From an uncultured Poribacteria bacterium (GTDB lineage Bacteria > Poribacteria > WGA-4E > WGA-3G), in the NCBI GenBank assembly GCA_951813545.1, contig OX638352.1, positions 4,170,835 through 4,234,834 of the forward strand: a stretch of 64,000 bases of DNA. Reading direction: 5' to 3'. The stretch's first letter is position 1; each line of letters starts with the position of its first letter. The position numbers were made by a program, and so were the translations under genes. The notes below the pieces were generated by a model. It was not told where the DNA came from and did no database searches. It was given only the letters and a program-made list of their open reading frames with translations. Positions 33,784 to 41,810 of this stretch are shown here, piece by piece.

Positions 33784-34470
33784 CTATTCGGCACCTTGTA
33801 GACGTTCAAGGGCTTCGCGCAGCTTTGCCAGTTCTGCTTCTGCTTCTTGGCGCGCATGGGATTCTTGTTCAGCGTGGGCTTCTGCCGCGGCTACCCGTTC
33901 TTGAGACGTGGACAACCACTCATCCTTAATAGGATTATACAACCGCAGAACCCCCGCACGCTCCCGCAATGCCAAACCTAATACCTCAGATGGAAGTTGT
34001 CCGTTTACAAATGTTATCTCCTGATAGTTTTCACCTACAAGGTGGAAACCGATGAAAGACGGTTCAATCTCATGATATGGATCATAGATGTAATACTCCT
34101 TGACCCGAAGGATCTTCGCGTAGAGTTCTTTCTTCATAGTGAAGTCTCGCTCAAAGGTACTCGGGCTCGCGAGTTCCAGCACAAAATCAAGCGTTGGTGG
34201 CTGTTCCCAAGTTTTATATGTTCGGAGTTCTTTTTTAGACAGACCGCGCACCATAAACACGTCCGGAGAGACGCTCTTACGGGGATTCCCTTCTTCATAA
34301 TACATTAGCATGTTTCCACGGATATACACATCCGGAGTTTCATGGAAGTGGTTTCGCAGGATATCCATGCAATCTATCATTACTTGCTGATGTCTGGGAG
34401 TTTCTGCCATCGGTTCTCCGTCTGATTCGGGATAGACGAGGGTTGGGGCAGCACCTATTTTTTCTTGCAT
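33784..34470 (-). CDS. Uma2 family putative restriction endonuclease with coiled-coil tail
   Basis: 228 residues of the Uma2 (DUF820) family, which has a PD-(D/E)XK nuclease fold. The family core is readable: VSPDVFMVRGLSKKELRTYK with the Asp, then LDFVLELASPSTFERDFTMK (E-x-A/S-P) and KKELYAKILRVKEYYIYDPY. From about residue 185 on there is a coiled coil rich in Ala/Glu (RVAAAEAHAEQESHARQEAE). The cellular role of these widespread proteins is unknown. AAGGAG precedes the ATG. It sits between two giant LRR genes. A second Uma2 gene is at 45491-46066. Confidence 0.9.
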   Translation of the reverse strand: MQEKIGAAPTLVYPESDGEPMAETPRHQQVMIDCMDILRNHFHETPDVYIRGNMLMYYEEGNPRKSVSPDVFMVRGLSKKELRTYKTWEQPPTLDFVLELASPSTFERDFTMKKELYAKILRVKEYYIYDPYHEIEPSFIGFHLVGENYQEITFVNGQLPSEVLGLALRERAGVLRLYNPIKDEWLSTSQERVAAAEAHAEQESHARQEAEAELAKLREALERLQGAE

Positions 34471-34489
34471 CGTGCTATCTCCTTAGTGG

Positions 34490-34522
34490 GGTTATCAGTC
34501 CTCAGCAATCAGCAGTCAGTAA
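34490..34522. repeat. CAGCAATCAGCAGTCAGT repeat (family D, copy 2)
   Basis: GTTATCAGTCCTCAGCAATC then AGCAGTCAGTAAC, an intergenic form of the sequence found in frame in the VWA gene (1971-2063). Confidence 0.6.
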
Positions 34523-34593
34523 CTCGTTGTGGTTGCAAATACCTTTACTGCCACAAATCCCTTTTGCCCAAAATCCGATTGCTGAAAGCCAAT

Positions 34594-36870
34594 TTATTTC
34601 CTTATCAACATCTTCCGCGTTCTCGTGAAATCACTAGTCGTGAGCGTATAGAAATAGACACCACTCGCGACAGGTTCCCCCACCTCATTCTTGCCATCCC
34701 AATACGCCGCGCGGTTCCGTTGATGATAGAGTCCAGCAGGTTGGTGTCCCAAATTCAGTGTCCGAACCAAGACACCGCTCACGCCATAGATACGCAAGGT
34801 GACATCGGCGGATTCAGCGAGTTGATACGGTATCCACGTCTCTGGGTTAAACGGGTTCGGATAGTTCACAAGCAATGCTGTTTTTTCAGGAATCAGCGAT
34901 GCCAAAAGGCGTTGGAGATTCGCAATCCCCTGTTGGAAGGCGATCGAACCATCATTTTCTAGGTATGCCTGTGCTATCCATCCGCGTATCACCGCTGGAT
35001 CTAATTCCATGCTGTTTATCACAAGCGCAGAAGGTGCAGCAGAAATTCCGGTTAGTTCGCCGAGGTGTTGCGCGACAAGGATAAGGTCTGAAATATTACG
35101 CTTTCCATCTTTGTTTACATCGGTTCGAGCGTTAGCAGGTCTGCTCCTTCCGAGGTCTTGTCCTACCAGAATCATATCCAGAATGTTCGTTAGTCCATCT
35201 CTGTTCACATCCCATGCGGGTGTTTTTATGAGAAATTTTCTATCGGGTGGATTTACTGTATATTCCGTGTCTTGTGCAAAACCGAAAAAACCGCTAAAGG
35301 CTCCATGTCCCCGATTGTCAACAGCAACTAATAAGACATTTACGCCTTGCTTCAGTGTGACAGGAAACGCATCTTGGAAATCGCCAGCACCACGGACCAC
35401 GGGATTGTAGTGAACTAACTCACCGTTAAGCCATACCTTTACTTCATCATCGCTCCCAACAAGCATCGTTGTGTCCTGTTCACGCGGCGAATTCAACGTG
35501 AGGGAACCGTAAACAACATGGTCATATATTTCCGAACCTGACCCCCAGCCGAGCGCATCCGTCATTTCGTTGAGGTTATTCCCACCCGTAGGGGAGAGTC
35601 TGTGTGCTATCCATTTGCTATCGCCAACGGATTTCCCTTCAGTGGCACCAAAGGTAGCGACCTTTACCTCTGTTGCAGCACCGCCACTCGCTTTTGCGAG
35701 CAAGTCTGTGTGATCAAGGCGTGAGCCGGGCACAATTGTCCATAACCAGGGTCCTTCTATTTTGGGACCGGCTTCCGGAAAAGCGGAGTTAATGAAATTC
35801 GAGTGTGAGATAGATGTCTTTTCAGGGAATCTTTCTAAATCGGATACGTCTGTTATTGCATTGTCGTTGAGTCCCATCCAAGTCAAGTTGGGCAAAAGTG
35901 TAAGGGAGGATACATCCGTTATCGCATTTTCACTAAGATCTAACCAGGTCAAGTTATTTAGCTTCGCAAGCGGAGATACGTCCGATATTGCATTGTCATG
36001 GAGTTCTAACCATGTGAGGCTGCTTAACCCTTCAAGAGACGATAGATCAAATACTTCGTTATGTTTAAGACTCAGACGTGTCAAACCTGTTAACCCTTCC
36101 AACGGTGATAGGTCCGAAATCTCGTTATCAATAAGGTAAAGCTCTTTTAAACCCTTCGCATCCGCTAAAGCAGAGATATCCGATATCTCTCCGCCGCACA
36201 CATTTATCTCCCTGAGTTTCGGCAATTTCGCCACGGCGGCAAGGTTCACTATAGGAGTGCCCCAAGAGTGATAATTATGCAGGTTAATCAATCCGTCAAG
36301 CGGTGTGAGGTCTGCCAACGGATTATGGCTCATCCCTATCCATTCCAGTTTTATTAAACCAGCGAGGGGGGATAAATCGGATATTGCGTTATGATGGATC
36401 GCTATTCCGCGTAAGTTGATTAAGCCTTGGAGCGGTGAAAGATCGGTTATCAAATTATGCGAAAACCGTAGCTGCTCCAAGCTGATTAATCCTTCAAGTG
36501 GAGAGAGATCAGATATAGCGTTATTTTCCAACTCTATGTGACGCAGTCTCATTAATCCTGCGAGTGGCGATATATCGGATATTAAATTGTCGTTAAGCCT
36601 TAAGTCATCCAGTCTTGTTGCAGTTTCAAGCCCTGTCAAATCCTTGATGCCTCTGTTATTCGCATCAAGACGAGCAGTTAACGTCGCCATCTCATCTGCT
36701 GTAATCCGGGCATTCAAGGCTTTACCGAGTGCTTCTGCTATTGCCGCGCGCAGGTTCGGGTCTGGAATGTTAACGGTTTGTGCTGATGTCGTCAATGGAA
36801 ATATCAGGAACAGCGTCGCGCAAAGCACGAGCGTGTAAACGGAAATATGTTGTGTTTTAATTGGTTGCAT
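34594..36870 (-). CDS. Secreted leucine-rich-repeat/dockerin protein with sorting domain
   Basis: 758 residues with a signal peptide (LVLCATLFLIFPLTTSAQ). Internalin-like repeats cover about 34-370 (LDDLRLNDNLISDISPLAGL, LRGIAIHHNAISDLSPLAGL and so on). A jelly-roll-like segment covers about 375-540 (VKVWLNGELVH, GVNVLLVAVDN). A dockerin (WDVNRDGLTNILDMILVGQD, DVNKDGKRNISDLILVAQHL) is at about 553-605, and the Por-type sorting domain (YPNPFNPETWIPYQLAESAD, GVYFYTLTTSDFTRTRKMLI) ends the protein. It is a paralogue of the C-terminal two-thirds of the 29010-33614 protein, without its cytochrome and cohesin parts. A surface protein is inferred; its dockerin could dock onto that protein's cohesins. 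Confidence 0.9.
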   Translation of the reverse strand: MQPIKTQHISVYTLVLCATLFLIFPLTTSAQTVNIPDPNLRAAIAEALGKALNARITADEMATLTARLDANNRGIKDLTGLETATRLDDLRLNDNLISDISPLAGLMRLRHIELENNAISDLSPLEGLISLEQLRFSHNLITDLSPLQGLINLRGIAIHHNAISDLSPLAGLIKLEWIGMSHNPLADLTPLDGLINLHNYHSWGTPIVNLAAVAKLPKLREINVCGGEISDISALADAKGLKELYLIDNEISDLSPLEGLTGLTRLSLKHNEVFDLSSLEGLSSLTWLELHDNAISDVSPLAKLNNLTWLDLSENAITDVSSLTLLPNLTWMGLNDNAITDVSDLERFPEKTSISHSNFINSAFPEAGPKIEGPWLWTIVPGSRLDHTDLLAKASGGAATEVKVATFGATEGKSVGDSKWIAHRLSPTGGNNLNEMTDALGWGSGSEIYDHVVYGSLTLNSPREQDTTMLVGSDDEVKVWLNGELVHYNPVVRGAGDFQDAFPVTLKQGVNVLLVAVDNRGHGAFSGFFGFAQDTEYTVNPPDRKFLIKTPAWDVNRDGLTNILDMILVGQDLGRSRPANARTDVNKDGKRNISDLILVAQHLGELTGISAAPSALVINSMELDPAVIRGWIAQAYLENDGSIAFQQGIANLQRLLASLIPEKTALLVNYPNPFNPETWIPYQLAESADVTLRIYGVSGVLVRTLNLGHQPAGLYHQRNRAAYWDGKNEVGEPVASGVYFYTLTTSDFTRTRKMLIRK

Positions 36871-36964
36871 TCGGGTTTATCTCCTTTGCTACTGCTGTTG
36901 TGCTTCGTGAGTACTCCGTTTCAAAAGTAAAATAGATGGTGCTCCGTGAGTCCCTTCTCAATAA

Positions 36965-36994
36965 AGTATACCTTAAAATGCGGGGTAATGTCAA
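36965..36994 (-). promoter_or_regulatory. Sigma-70-like promoter of the LRR/dockerin gene
   Basis: Minus strand TTGACA (36994-36989), 18-bp spacer, TATACT (36970-36965). The leader is about 90 nt and ends in AGGAGATAAACCCGA before the ATG. Confidence 0.65.
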
Positions 36995-37014
36995 GACATT
37001 TTTACGTTTTTAAT

Positions 37015-37043
37015 TTGACAAAATTTCGGAAATTTTCAATAAT
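37015..37043 (+). promoter_or_regulatory. Sigma-70-like promoter of the first LamG gene
   Basis: TTGACA (37015-37020), 17-bp spacer, AATAAT (37038-37043). It points away from the promoter at 36965-36994, so the two LRR/LamG transcription units are divergent. Confidence 0.65.
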
Positions 37044-37148
37044 AATTGAAGTGTATGATGTATCAGAAGTTTGAGGCACGGATATTTCTGCTTCAAAGAC
37101 CTTAACCTCCGAATATAAAAGAGGAGGAAAATATTTAGGAGAGATAAA

Positions 37149-37979
37149 ATGACTCGAGTCTTTATTTTTGCATTCTGTATTGTTCTGTCGCTGAGTGTAT
37201 TATCTATTGTGCCAGTGGATGCACAGCGAGATGAAGCGACAGTTGCTGCAAACTGGACCTTTAACGACGGCAGCGCGAAAGATAGTTCAAAGAAGAATCT
37301 GAATGGCAATTTTGTTGGGGGCCCGAAAGCCGTTGATGGCATCGCTGGAAAAGCCTTGAAGTTCAATGGCAAAGATGACGGTATAAAGATTCCAGATTCC
37401 GCAGACATAAATACCGTCGGTCCCTATACCGACAGGACGGTCGCTGCACTCTTCAACTGCGATGATGTCGGAATTGACGATCGGAAACAGGTGATTTACG
37501 AAGAGGGTGGACGGACGCGCGGCTTAGTCATCTATGTATATGACGGTAAAGTTTATGTCGGCGGCTGGAATCGCGCCGAGTACAATTGGAATGGCGCATG
37601 GCCCTCTGCCGAGGTTAAATCGAAACGTTGGTATCATGTTGGCTTAGTTATTCGCGAGGCATCTGGTAAGGTAGAGAACAAAAAATTTGAGATGTGGCTG
37701 GATGGCAAACGCATCGCCCAGGAGAAAGGCGGTCAACTCCATGCACACGCGGACGATATCGGCATCGGGTTTACCAACCAGAATGCTGTCTATCATGATG
37801 AAGGCGGGAGTGGAACTAACATTGACTGGTTCGCCGGGTTAATTGACGAGGTCATTGTCTACGGTTCCGCTTTTGACGAAGGAGATTTTGCAGACCTTGC
37901 AAGCCCTTTAAGTGTTGAACCTCAAGGCAAATTCACCACAACTTGGGCCCACCTGAAAGCCCAACATACAGAGGAATAG
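37149..37979 (+). CDS. Secreted LamG/concanavalin-like domain protein (copy 1)
   Basis: 276 residues. Signal peptide (VFIFAFCIVLSLSVLSIVPV) ending near DAQRDEA. The rest is one LamG/pentraxin-type jelly-roll: DEATVAANWTFNDGSAKDSS, GIAGKALKFNGKDDGIKIPD, VAALFNCDDVG, RWYHVGLVIREASGKVENKK, FEMWLDGKRIA and IDWFAGLIDEVIVYGSAFDE. Such domains bind sugars or proteins outside the cell. A GGAGAG site precedes the ATG. The next gene is a close paralogue, so this is a tandem duplication. Confidence 0.92.
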   Translation: MTRVFIFAFCIVLSLSVLSIVPVDAQRDEATVAANWTFNDGSAKDSSKKNLNGNFVGGPKAVDGIAGKALKFNGKDDGIKIPDSADINTVGPYTDRTVAALFNCDDVGIDDRKQVIYEEGGRTRGLVIYVYDGKVYVGGWNRAEYNWNGAWPSAEVKSKRWYHVGLVIREASGKVENKKFEMWLDGKRIAQEKGGQLHAHADDIGIGFTNQNAVYHDEGGSGTNIDWFAGLIDEVIVYGSAFDEGDFADLASPLSVEPQGKFTTTWAHLKAQHTEE

Positions 37980-38037
37980 TCTCAGTATCAAACTCGAGAT
38001 TTTTAACAATTACAACCCACAAAGGAGATATACCACA

Positions 38038-38910
38038 ATGGCAAAATATCGTTTTTTTCGCCACAGTTTACAAGCCAAAACTTGCTATACAAAATACCTT
38101 TTCAGCGTTTTACTCATGTTGGTAGTCCTAACGACTTACGCCGCGAGGGATGAAGCAACTGTCGAAGGCGTTTGGAATTTTGACAACGGCGATGCTGCTG
38201 ACACCTCCGGGAAAGGTTTGAATGGAACGATTGTCGGAGACCCCGAGGTCGTTGATGGTATCGTTGGCACAGCACTGCTTTTTGACGGTGTAGATGATGG
38301 CGTTAAACTCCCTGATTCCGCCGGCATCAATACGATTGCGCAACCCAATTTCTACACAGATCGCACTATCGCTGCTTATTTTAACTGCACAGATGTCGAT
38401 ATCACCGAACAAAAGCAGACGATTTTTGAAGAAGGCGGACGGACCCGCGGGCTGGTCATTAACGTCTTTGATGGACAGGTCTATGTCGCCGGATGGAACC
38501 GTGCCGAATACCAGTGGGCTGGTGCTTGGCCCTCTGCGCCGGTGGAGTCTGGACAGTGGTACCACGTCGGTTTGGTTATTCGTGATGCCGATGCCGCAGT
38601 CGAACCCGGTAAATTCGAGATGTGGCTTAATGGAGAATTGATCGCAAGTGAAGATGGCGGCGCGCTCTATGGCCACGGCGACGATATCGGTATCGGGCAC
38701 GTCAACGCCAATGCTGTTTTCCATGATGAAGATGGTTCTGGCACCAATATTCACTACTTCGGTGGTATCATCGATGAAGTGGTTGTCTACAACTCTGCTT
38801 TTGATGCCGCGGATTTTGCCGCTTACGCAGCATCCGTCGTAAGTGTTGAACCTAAAGACAAGTTTACCACTACGTGGGCAAGTATCAAAGCACAACGGAC
38901 ACGCCAATAG
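38038..38910 (+). CDS. Secreted LamG/concanavalin-like domain protein (copy 2)
   Basis: 290 residues, with the same LamG domain as its neighbour: DEATVEGVWNFDNGDAADTS, GIVGTALLFDGVDDGVKLPD, IAAYFNCTDVDI, QWYHVGLVIRDADAAVEPGK, FEMWLNGELIAS and IHYFGGIIDEVVVYNSAFDA. Both end in KFTTTWA. The signal region differs from copy 1: a 35-residue start (FRHSLQAKTCYTKYLFSVLL) whose middle is encoded by a sequence similar to the leader repeat at 19072-19134. AAGGAG precedes the ATG. Function is presumably surface binding. Confidence 0.92.
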   Translation: MAKYRFFRHSLQAKTCYTKYLFSVLLMLVVLTTYAARDEATVEGVWNFDNGDAADTSGKGLNGTIVGDPEVVDGIVGTALLFDGVDDGVKLPDSAGINTIAQPNFYTDRTIAAYFNCTDVDITEQKQTIFEEGGRTRGLVINVFDGQVYVAGWNRAEYQWAGAWPSAPVESGQWYHVGLVIRDADAAVEPGKFEMWLNGELIASEDGGALYGHGDDIGIGHVNANAVFHDEDGSGTNIHYFGGIIDEVVVYNSAFDAADFAAYAASVVSVEPKDKFTTTWASIKAQRTRQ

Positions 38911-38935
38911 CATTTATTTCTATATGTGTTTGTGT

Positions 38936-38966
38936 TGTAGGGCGAGGCTTATGCCTCAGCCCTACA
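38936..38966. repeat. TGTAGGG palindrome (small palindrome family)
   Basis: TGTAGGGCGAGGCTTATGCC then TCAGCCCTACA form an almost perfect 31-bp palindrome just upstream of the ADP-ribosylglycohydrolase gene. A longer one with the same ends is at 56989-57064. Confidence 0.7.
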
Positions 38967-38986
38967 TTGCTTTAAAGGACAGAAAT

Positions 38987-39772
38987 ATGTTGGGCGCGAT
39001 TATCGGAGATATTGTCGGTTCGATCTACGAACCCAAGGACCGTCGGATCAAAACCAAAAATTTTCCTTTTTTCAGTGAGGACTGTCGTTTCACAGATGAT
39101 TCAGTTTGCACAACTGCTGTCGCTGATACTCTCCTACACGATCTCCCGCCAGCAGAAACAATGCGAAAGTGGGGGAAGCGGTACCCAAGGTGCGGTTTCA
39201 GTCAAATATTTACAAACTGGATCCATTCCGAGGCGGACGCGCCGAACTGCACTTTCCGAAACGGCGCGGCAATGCGTGTCTCACCAGCGGCATTTCTGAA
39301 CCGAGAAGATCTGAATGCAGCATTCGTCGCCGCTGACAAAGTGACCGTCATTAGTCACGATCACCCCGAAGGCGTAAAAGGTGCGCGGGCAACAACGCAC
39401 GCTATCTGGCTCGCCTATCAAGCGGAAGATGCCGCTGCTATCCGCGAGGTTATCGCTACTGAATACGGCTACGATTTGACGCAGACGGTAGACAACATCC
39501 GCCCCGATTACGTTTTCGATATGACCTGCCAAGGCACGGTGCCACCGGCGGTCACGTGTGCCTTGGAATCAGAGAGTTATGAAGATGCTGTGCGGAACGC
39601 TGTCTCTCTGGGGGGTGATTCCGATACGCTCGGCTCAATCGCTGGTGCCATCGCTGAAGCACTACACGGAATTCCTACAGAAATTAAGGAACAGGCGGAA
39701 AGCTGCTATCTCGCCAATGCGCCAGACATTAGAGACATAATGCAGGAAATGTATCGCACGGTTAGCAATTAA
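38987..39772 (+). CDS. ADP-ribosylglycohydrolase family protein
   Basis: 261 residues from ATG 38987, where family homology begins (MLGAIIGDIVGSIYEPKDRR); the longer frame would only translate the palindrome upstream. Magnesium-binding motifs are present: FTDDSVCTTAVADTLL near the start and SLGGDSDTLGSIAGAIAEAL near the end. The family removes ADP-ribose from proteins or other acceptors (DraG and ARH3 types). It could also act on nucleotide-like small molecules. It lies just after the two LamG genes, and the FG-GAP gene follows. Confidence 0.93.
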   Translation: MLGAIIGDIVGSIYEPKDRRIKTKNFPFFSEDCRFTDDSVCTTAVADTLLHDLPPAETMRKWGKRYPRCGFSQIFTNWIHSEADAPNCTFRNGAAMRVSPAAFLNREDLNAAFVAADKVTVISHDHPEGVKGARATTHAIWLAYQAEDAAAIREVIATEYGYDLTQTVDNIRPDYVFDMTCQGTVPPAVTCALESESYEDAVRNAVSLGGDSDTLGSIAGAIAEALHGIPTEIKEQAESCYLANAPDIRDIMQEMYRTVSN

Positions 39773-39796
39773 GCCAGCGGAAGCTCTATACATATT

Positions 39797-41518
39797 ATGG
39801 ATACAATCGCATTTCGCGCGACTTCAAAGCGTGATAGGTTTTACCACGCTTTCGCGCGCAACCTACCGGTTTTGATTCTAACAATTTTTGTTCTATTCTT
39901 CTTTGTTCTTACACCCTACCCCGCACTACCAATAGAATCCGCTATTCGCTTTACAGATGTTACCGATACTGCCGGTATCCACTTTACACATACCAATGGT
40001 GCATCGGGCGAGTTCCACTTACCTGAGACCCTTGGTGCGGGCGGTGCATTTCTCGATTATGACAACGATGGTCATCTTGATCTCTATCTTGTCAATAGTG
40101 CTGCTCCAAGTGCCCTCTACCGAAATAACGGTAATGGCACGTTCACGGATGTTACGTCGTCTGCAGGTGTCAGCAATCAAGGACGTTATGGACACGGTGT
40201 TGCCTGTGGGGATTACGACAATGACGGTTACGTAGACATCTACGTAACCAATTTCGGTGCGAACCGGCTCTATCATAACAACGGAGATGGGACGTTCACG
40301 GATGTCACTGCTGCATCAGAGACAGGCGATACCCGTTGGAGTAGTAGTGCGACCTTTTTCGATTACGACAGCGATGGCGACTTGGATCTCTACGTTGTTA
40401 ACTATGTCAATTATAGGTTGGATGCCTCCGCTCCGACCTGTTTTGAGAATCCTGCGTTCGGGGCAGCTGAAAAGGTTCGCGGTTACTGCCACCCTAAACA
40501 CTTTGAAGGCACACCCGACAGACTCTACCGAAACAACGGAGATGGGACTTTTACCGATGTCACCGAGGCTGCTAACATTCGGGATCCGGGGGGCATGTTT
40601 CTCGGCAAAGGGTTAGGGGTTGTTGCAGCAGACTTTGATGCCGATGGCAATCCTGACCTTTACATCGCCAACGACGACACACCAAACTATCTCTTTTATA
40701 ACAAGGGTGATGGCACATTCGCTGAAATCGCCATCCTCGCAGGTTGTGCCTACAGCGCGGATGGAATAGCGCAAGCGGGTATGGGGGTTGATGCCGATGA
40801 TTATAACGGTGATGGACATCTCGATATCTTCGTCACCAATTTCTCCTATGAGACGAACACTCTCTATCGGAATAACGGCGACGGGACTTTCACTGATGTC
40901 AGTTATAAAGCACGGCTCGGTGAGGAGAGTTATCTCTTTTTAGGATTCGGCACCGGATTTTTTGATGCCGATAACGATGGACATCTTGATATTTTTGTTG
41001 CGAATGGACATATTTTTCCGAATGTTGAGCGTGCCACAGATGTGATCTCATATAAGCAACCGAATCAACTCTTTCGGAATCAAGGTGACGGCACGTTTGC
41101 CGAGGTGCAGCTTGAGGAACAGTATGCTGTCAGCCGCGGCATCCTTTTCGGAGATTACGATAACGATGGTGATACGGATCTACTTATCACACAGTTGAAC
41201 GGCACAGTAACGCTCCTTCAAAATGAAAGCGCGACTTCCAACAATTGGCTCCGCCTCAAATTGATTGGGACCCGCAGCAATCGTGATGGCATCGGCACAC
41301 GCGTAACGTTGACACTCGGCGATGAATCCCAAACGCGCGAGGTACATGCAGGGTCCAGTTATCTCAGTAGTAATGATCCAAGATTGCTCTTTGGGCTTGG
41401 AGAACAAACCGTCGTGGATAGACTTCGGATCCACTGGCAGAGCGGCGTTGCGCAGATATTAGAGGACATTGAGATAAATCAAGAACTCGTGGTAACAGAA
41501 CCCTTTTCAGATGAATGA
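39797..41518 (+). CDS. FG-GAP/VCBS repeat protein with ASPIC/UnbV domain
   Basis: 573 residues. A membrane or signal segment (PVLILTIFVLFFFVLTPYP) is followed by FG-GAP-type beta-propeller repeats with calcium-binding loops: LDYDNDGHLDLYLVNSAAPS, GDYDNDGYVDIYVTNFGANR, FDYDSDGDLDLYVVNYVNYR, ADFDADGNPDLYIANDD, DDYNGDGHLDIFVTNFSYET, FDADNDGHLDIFVANGHIFP and GDYDNDGDTDLLITQLNGTV. The ASPIC/UnbV domain (NNWLRLKLIGTRSNRDGIGT, VVDRLRIHWQSGV) ends the protein. It resembles CRTAC1-type extracellular proteins. A surface or periplasmic role is inferred. Confidence 0.93.
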   Translation: MDTIAFRATSKRDRFYHAFARNLPVLILTIFVLFFFVLTPYPALPIESAIRFTDVTDTAGIHFTHTNGASGEFHLPETLGAGGAFLDYDNDGHLDLYLVNSAAPSALYRNNGNGTFTDVTSSAGVSNQGRYGHGVACGDYDNDGYVDIYVTNFGANRLYHNNGDGTFTDVTAASETGDTRWSSSATFFDYDSDGDLDLYVVNYVNYRLDASAPTCFENPAFGAAEKVRGYCHPKHFEGTPDRLYRNNGDGTFTDVTEAANIRDPGGMFLGKGLGVVAADFDADGNPDLYIANDDTPNYLFYNKGDGTFAEIAILAGCAYSADGIAQAGMGVDADDYNGDGHLDIFVTNFSYETNTLYRNNGDGTFTDVSYKARLGEESYLFLGFGTGFFDADNDGHLDIFVANGHIFPNVERATDVISYKQPNQLFRNQGDGTFAEVQLEEQYAVSRGILFGDYDNDGDTDLLITQLNGTVTLLQNESATSNNWLRLKLIGTRSNRDGIGTRVTLTLGDESQTREVHAGSSYLSSNDPRLLFGLGEQTVVDRLRIHWQSGVAQILEDIEINQELVVTEPFSDE

Positions 41519-41733
41519 AAAAATCGAGTGATAAATTGGCGTGCTCAACCTATTTTTTCTGCCAGATTTGCGCATTAGATGCCAAAGTGGCACAAGCTTT
41601 ACTCCTCGGTTGTTTGTGGAAATCTATCTCCTGATAGCGATTCGTCTTCCATAATCCTGTATGTCCGCTTTTCATCTACTCGGAGACTTCTTCTGATTCA
41701 CAATTCCATTAAATCTCAACGTAAAGACGGAAA

Positions 41734-41749
41734 TGGCATAGATCTTGCT
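41734..41749 (+). promoter_or_regulatory. Sigma-54-like promoter upstream of clpB
   Basis: TGGCATAGATCTTGCT has GG and GC ten bases apart, the sigma-54 -24/-12 pattern. It would start transcription about 50 nt before the clpB ATG. No activator site was identified. Confidence 0.4.
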
Positions 41750-41810
41750 ACATCTATGCAGGACTGATTTGAAGGCAATTTGAATAAAATAGAAACAACG
41801 GAGGTTCATC

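Noticed and set aside
38128..38913. A 261-codon open frame on the minus strand
   Set aside because: It is antisense to the second LamG gene, which has a signal peptide and a strong paralogue next to it.
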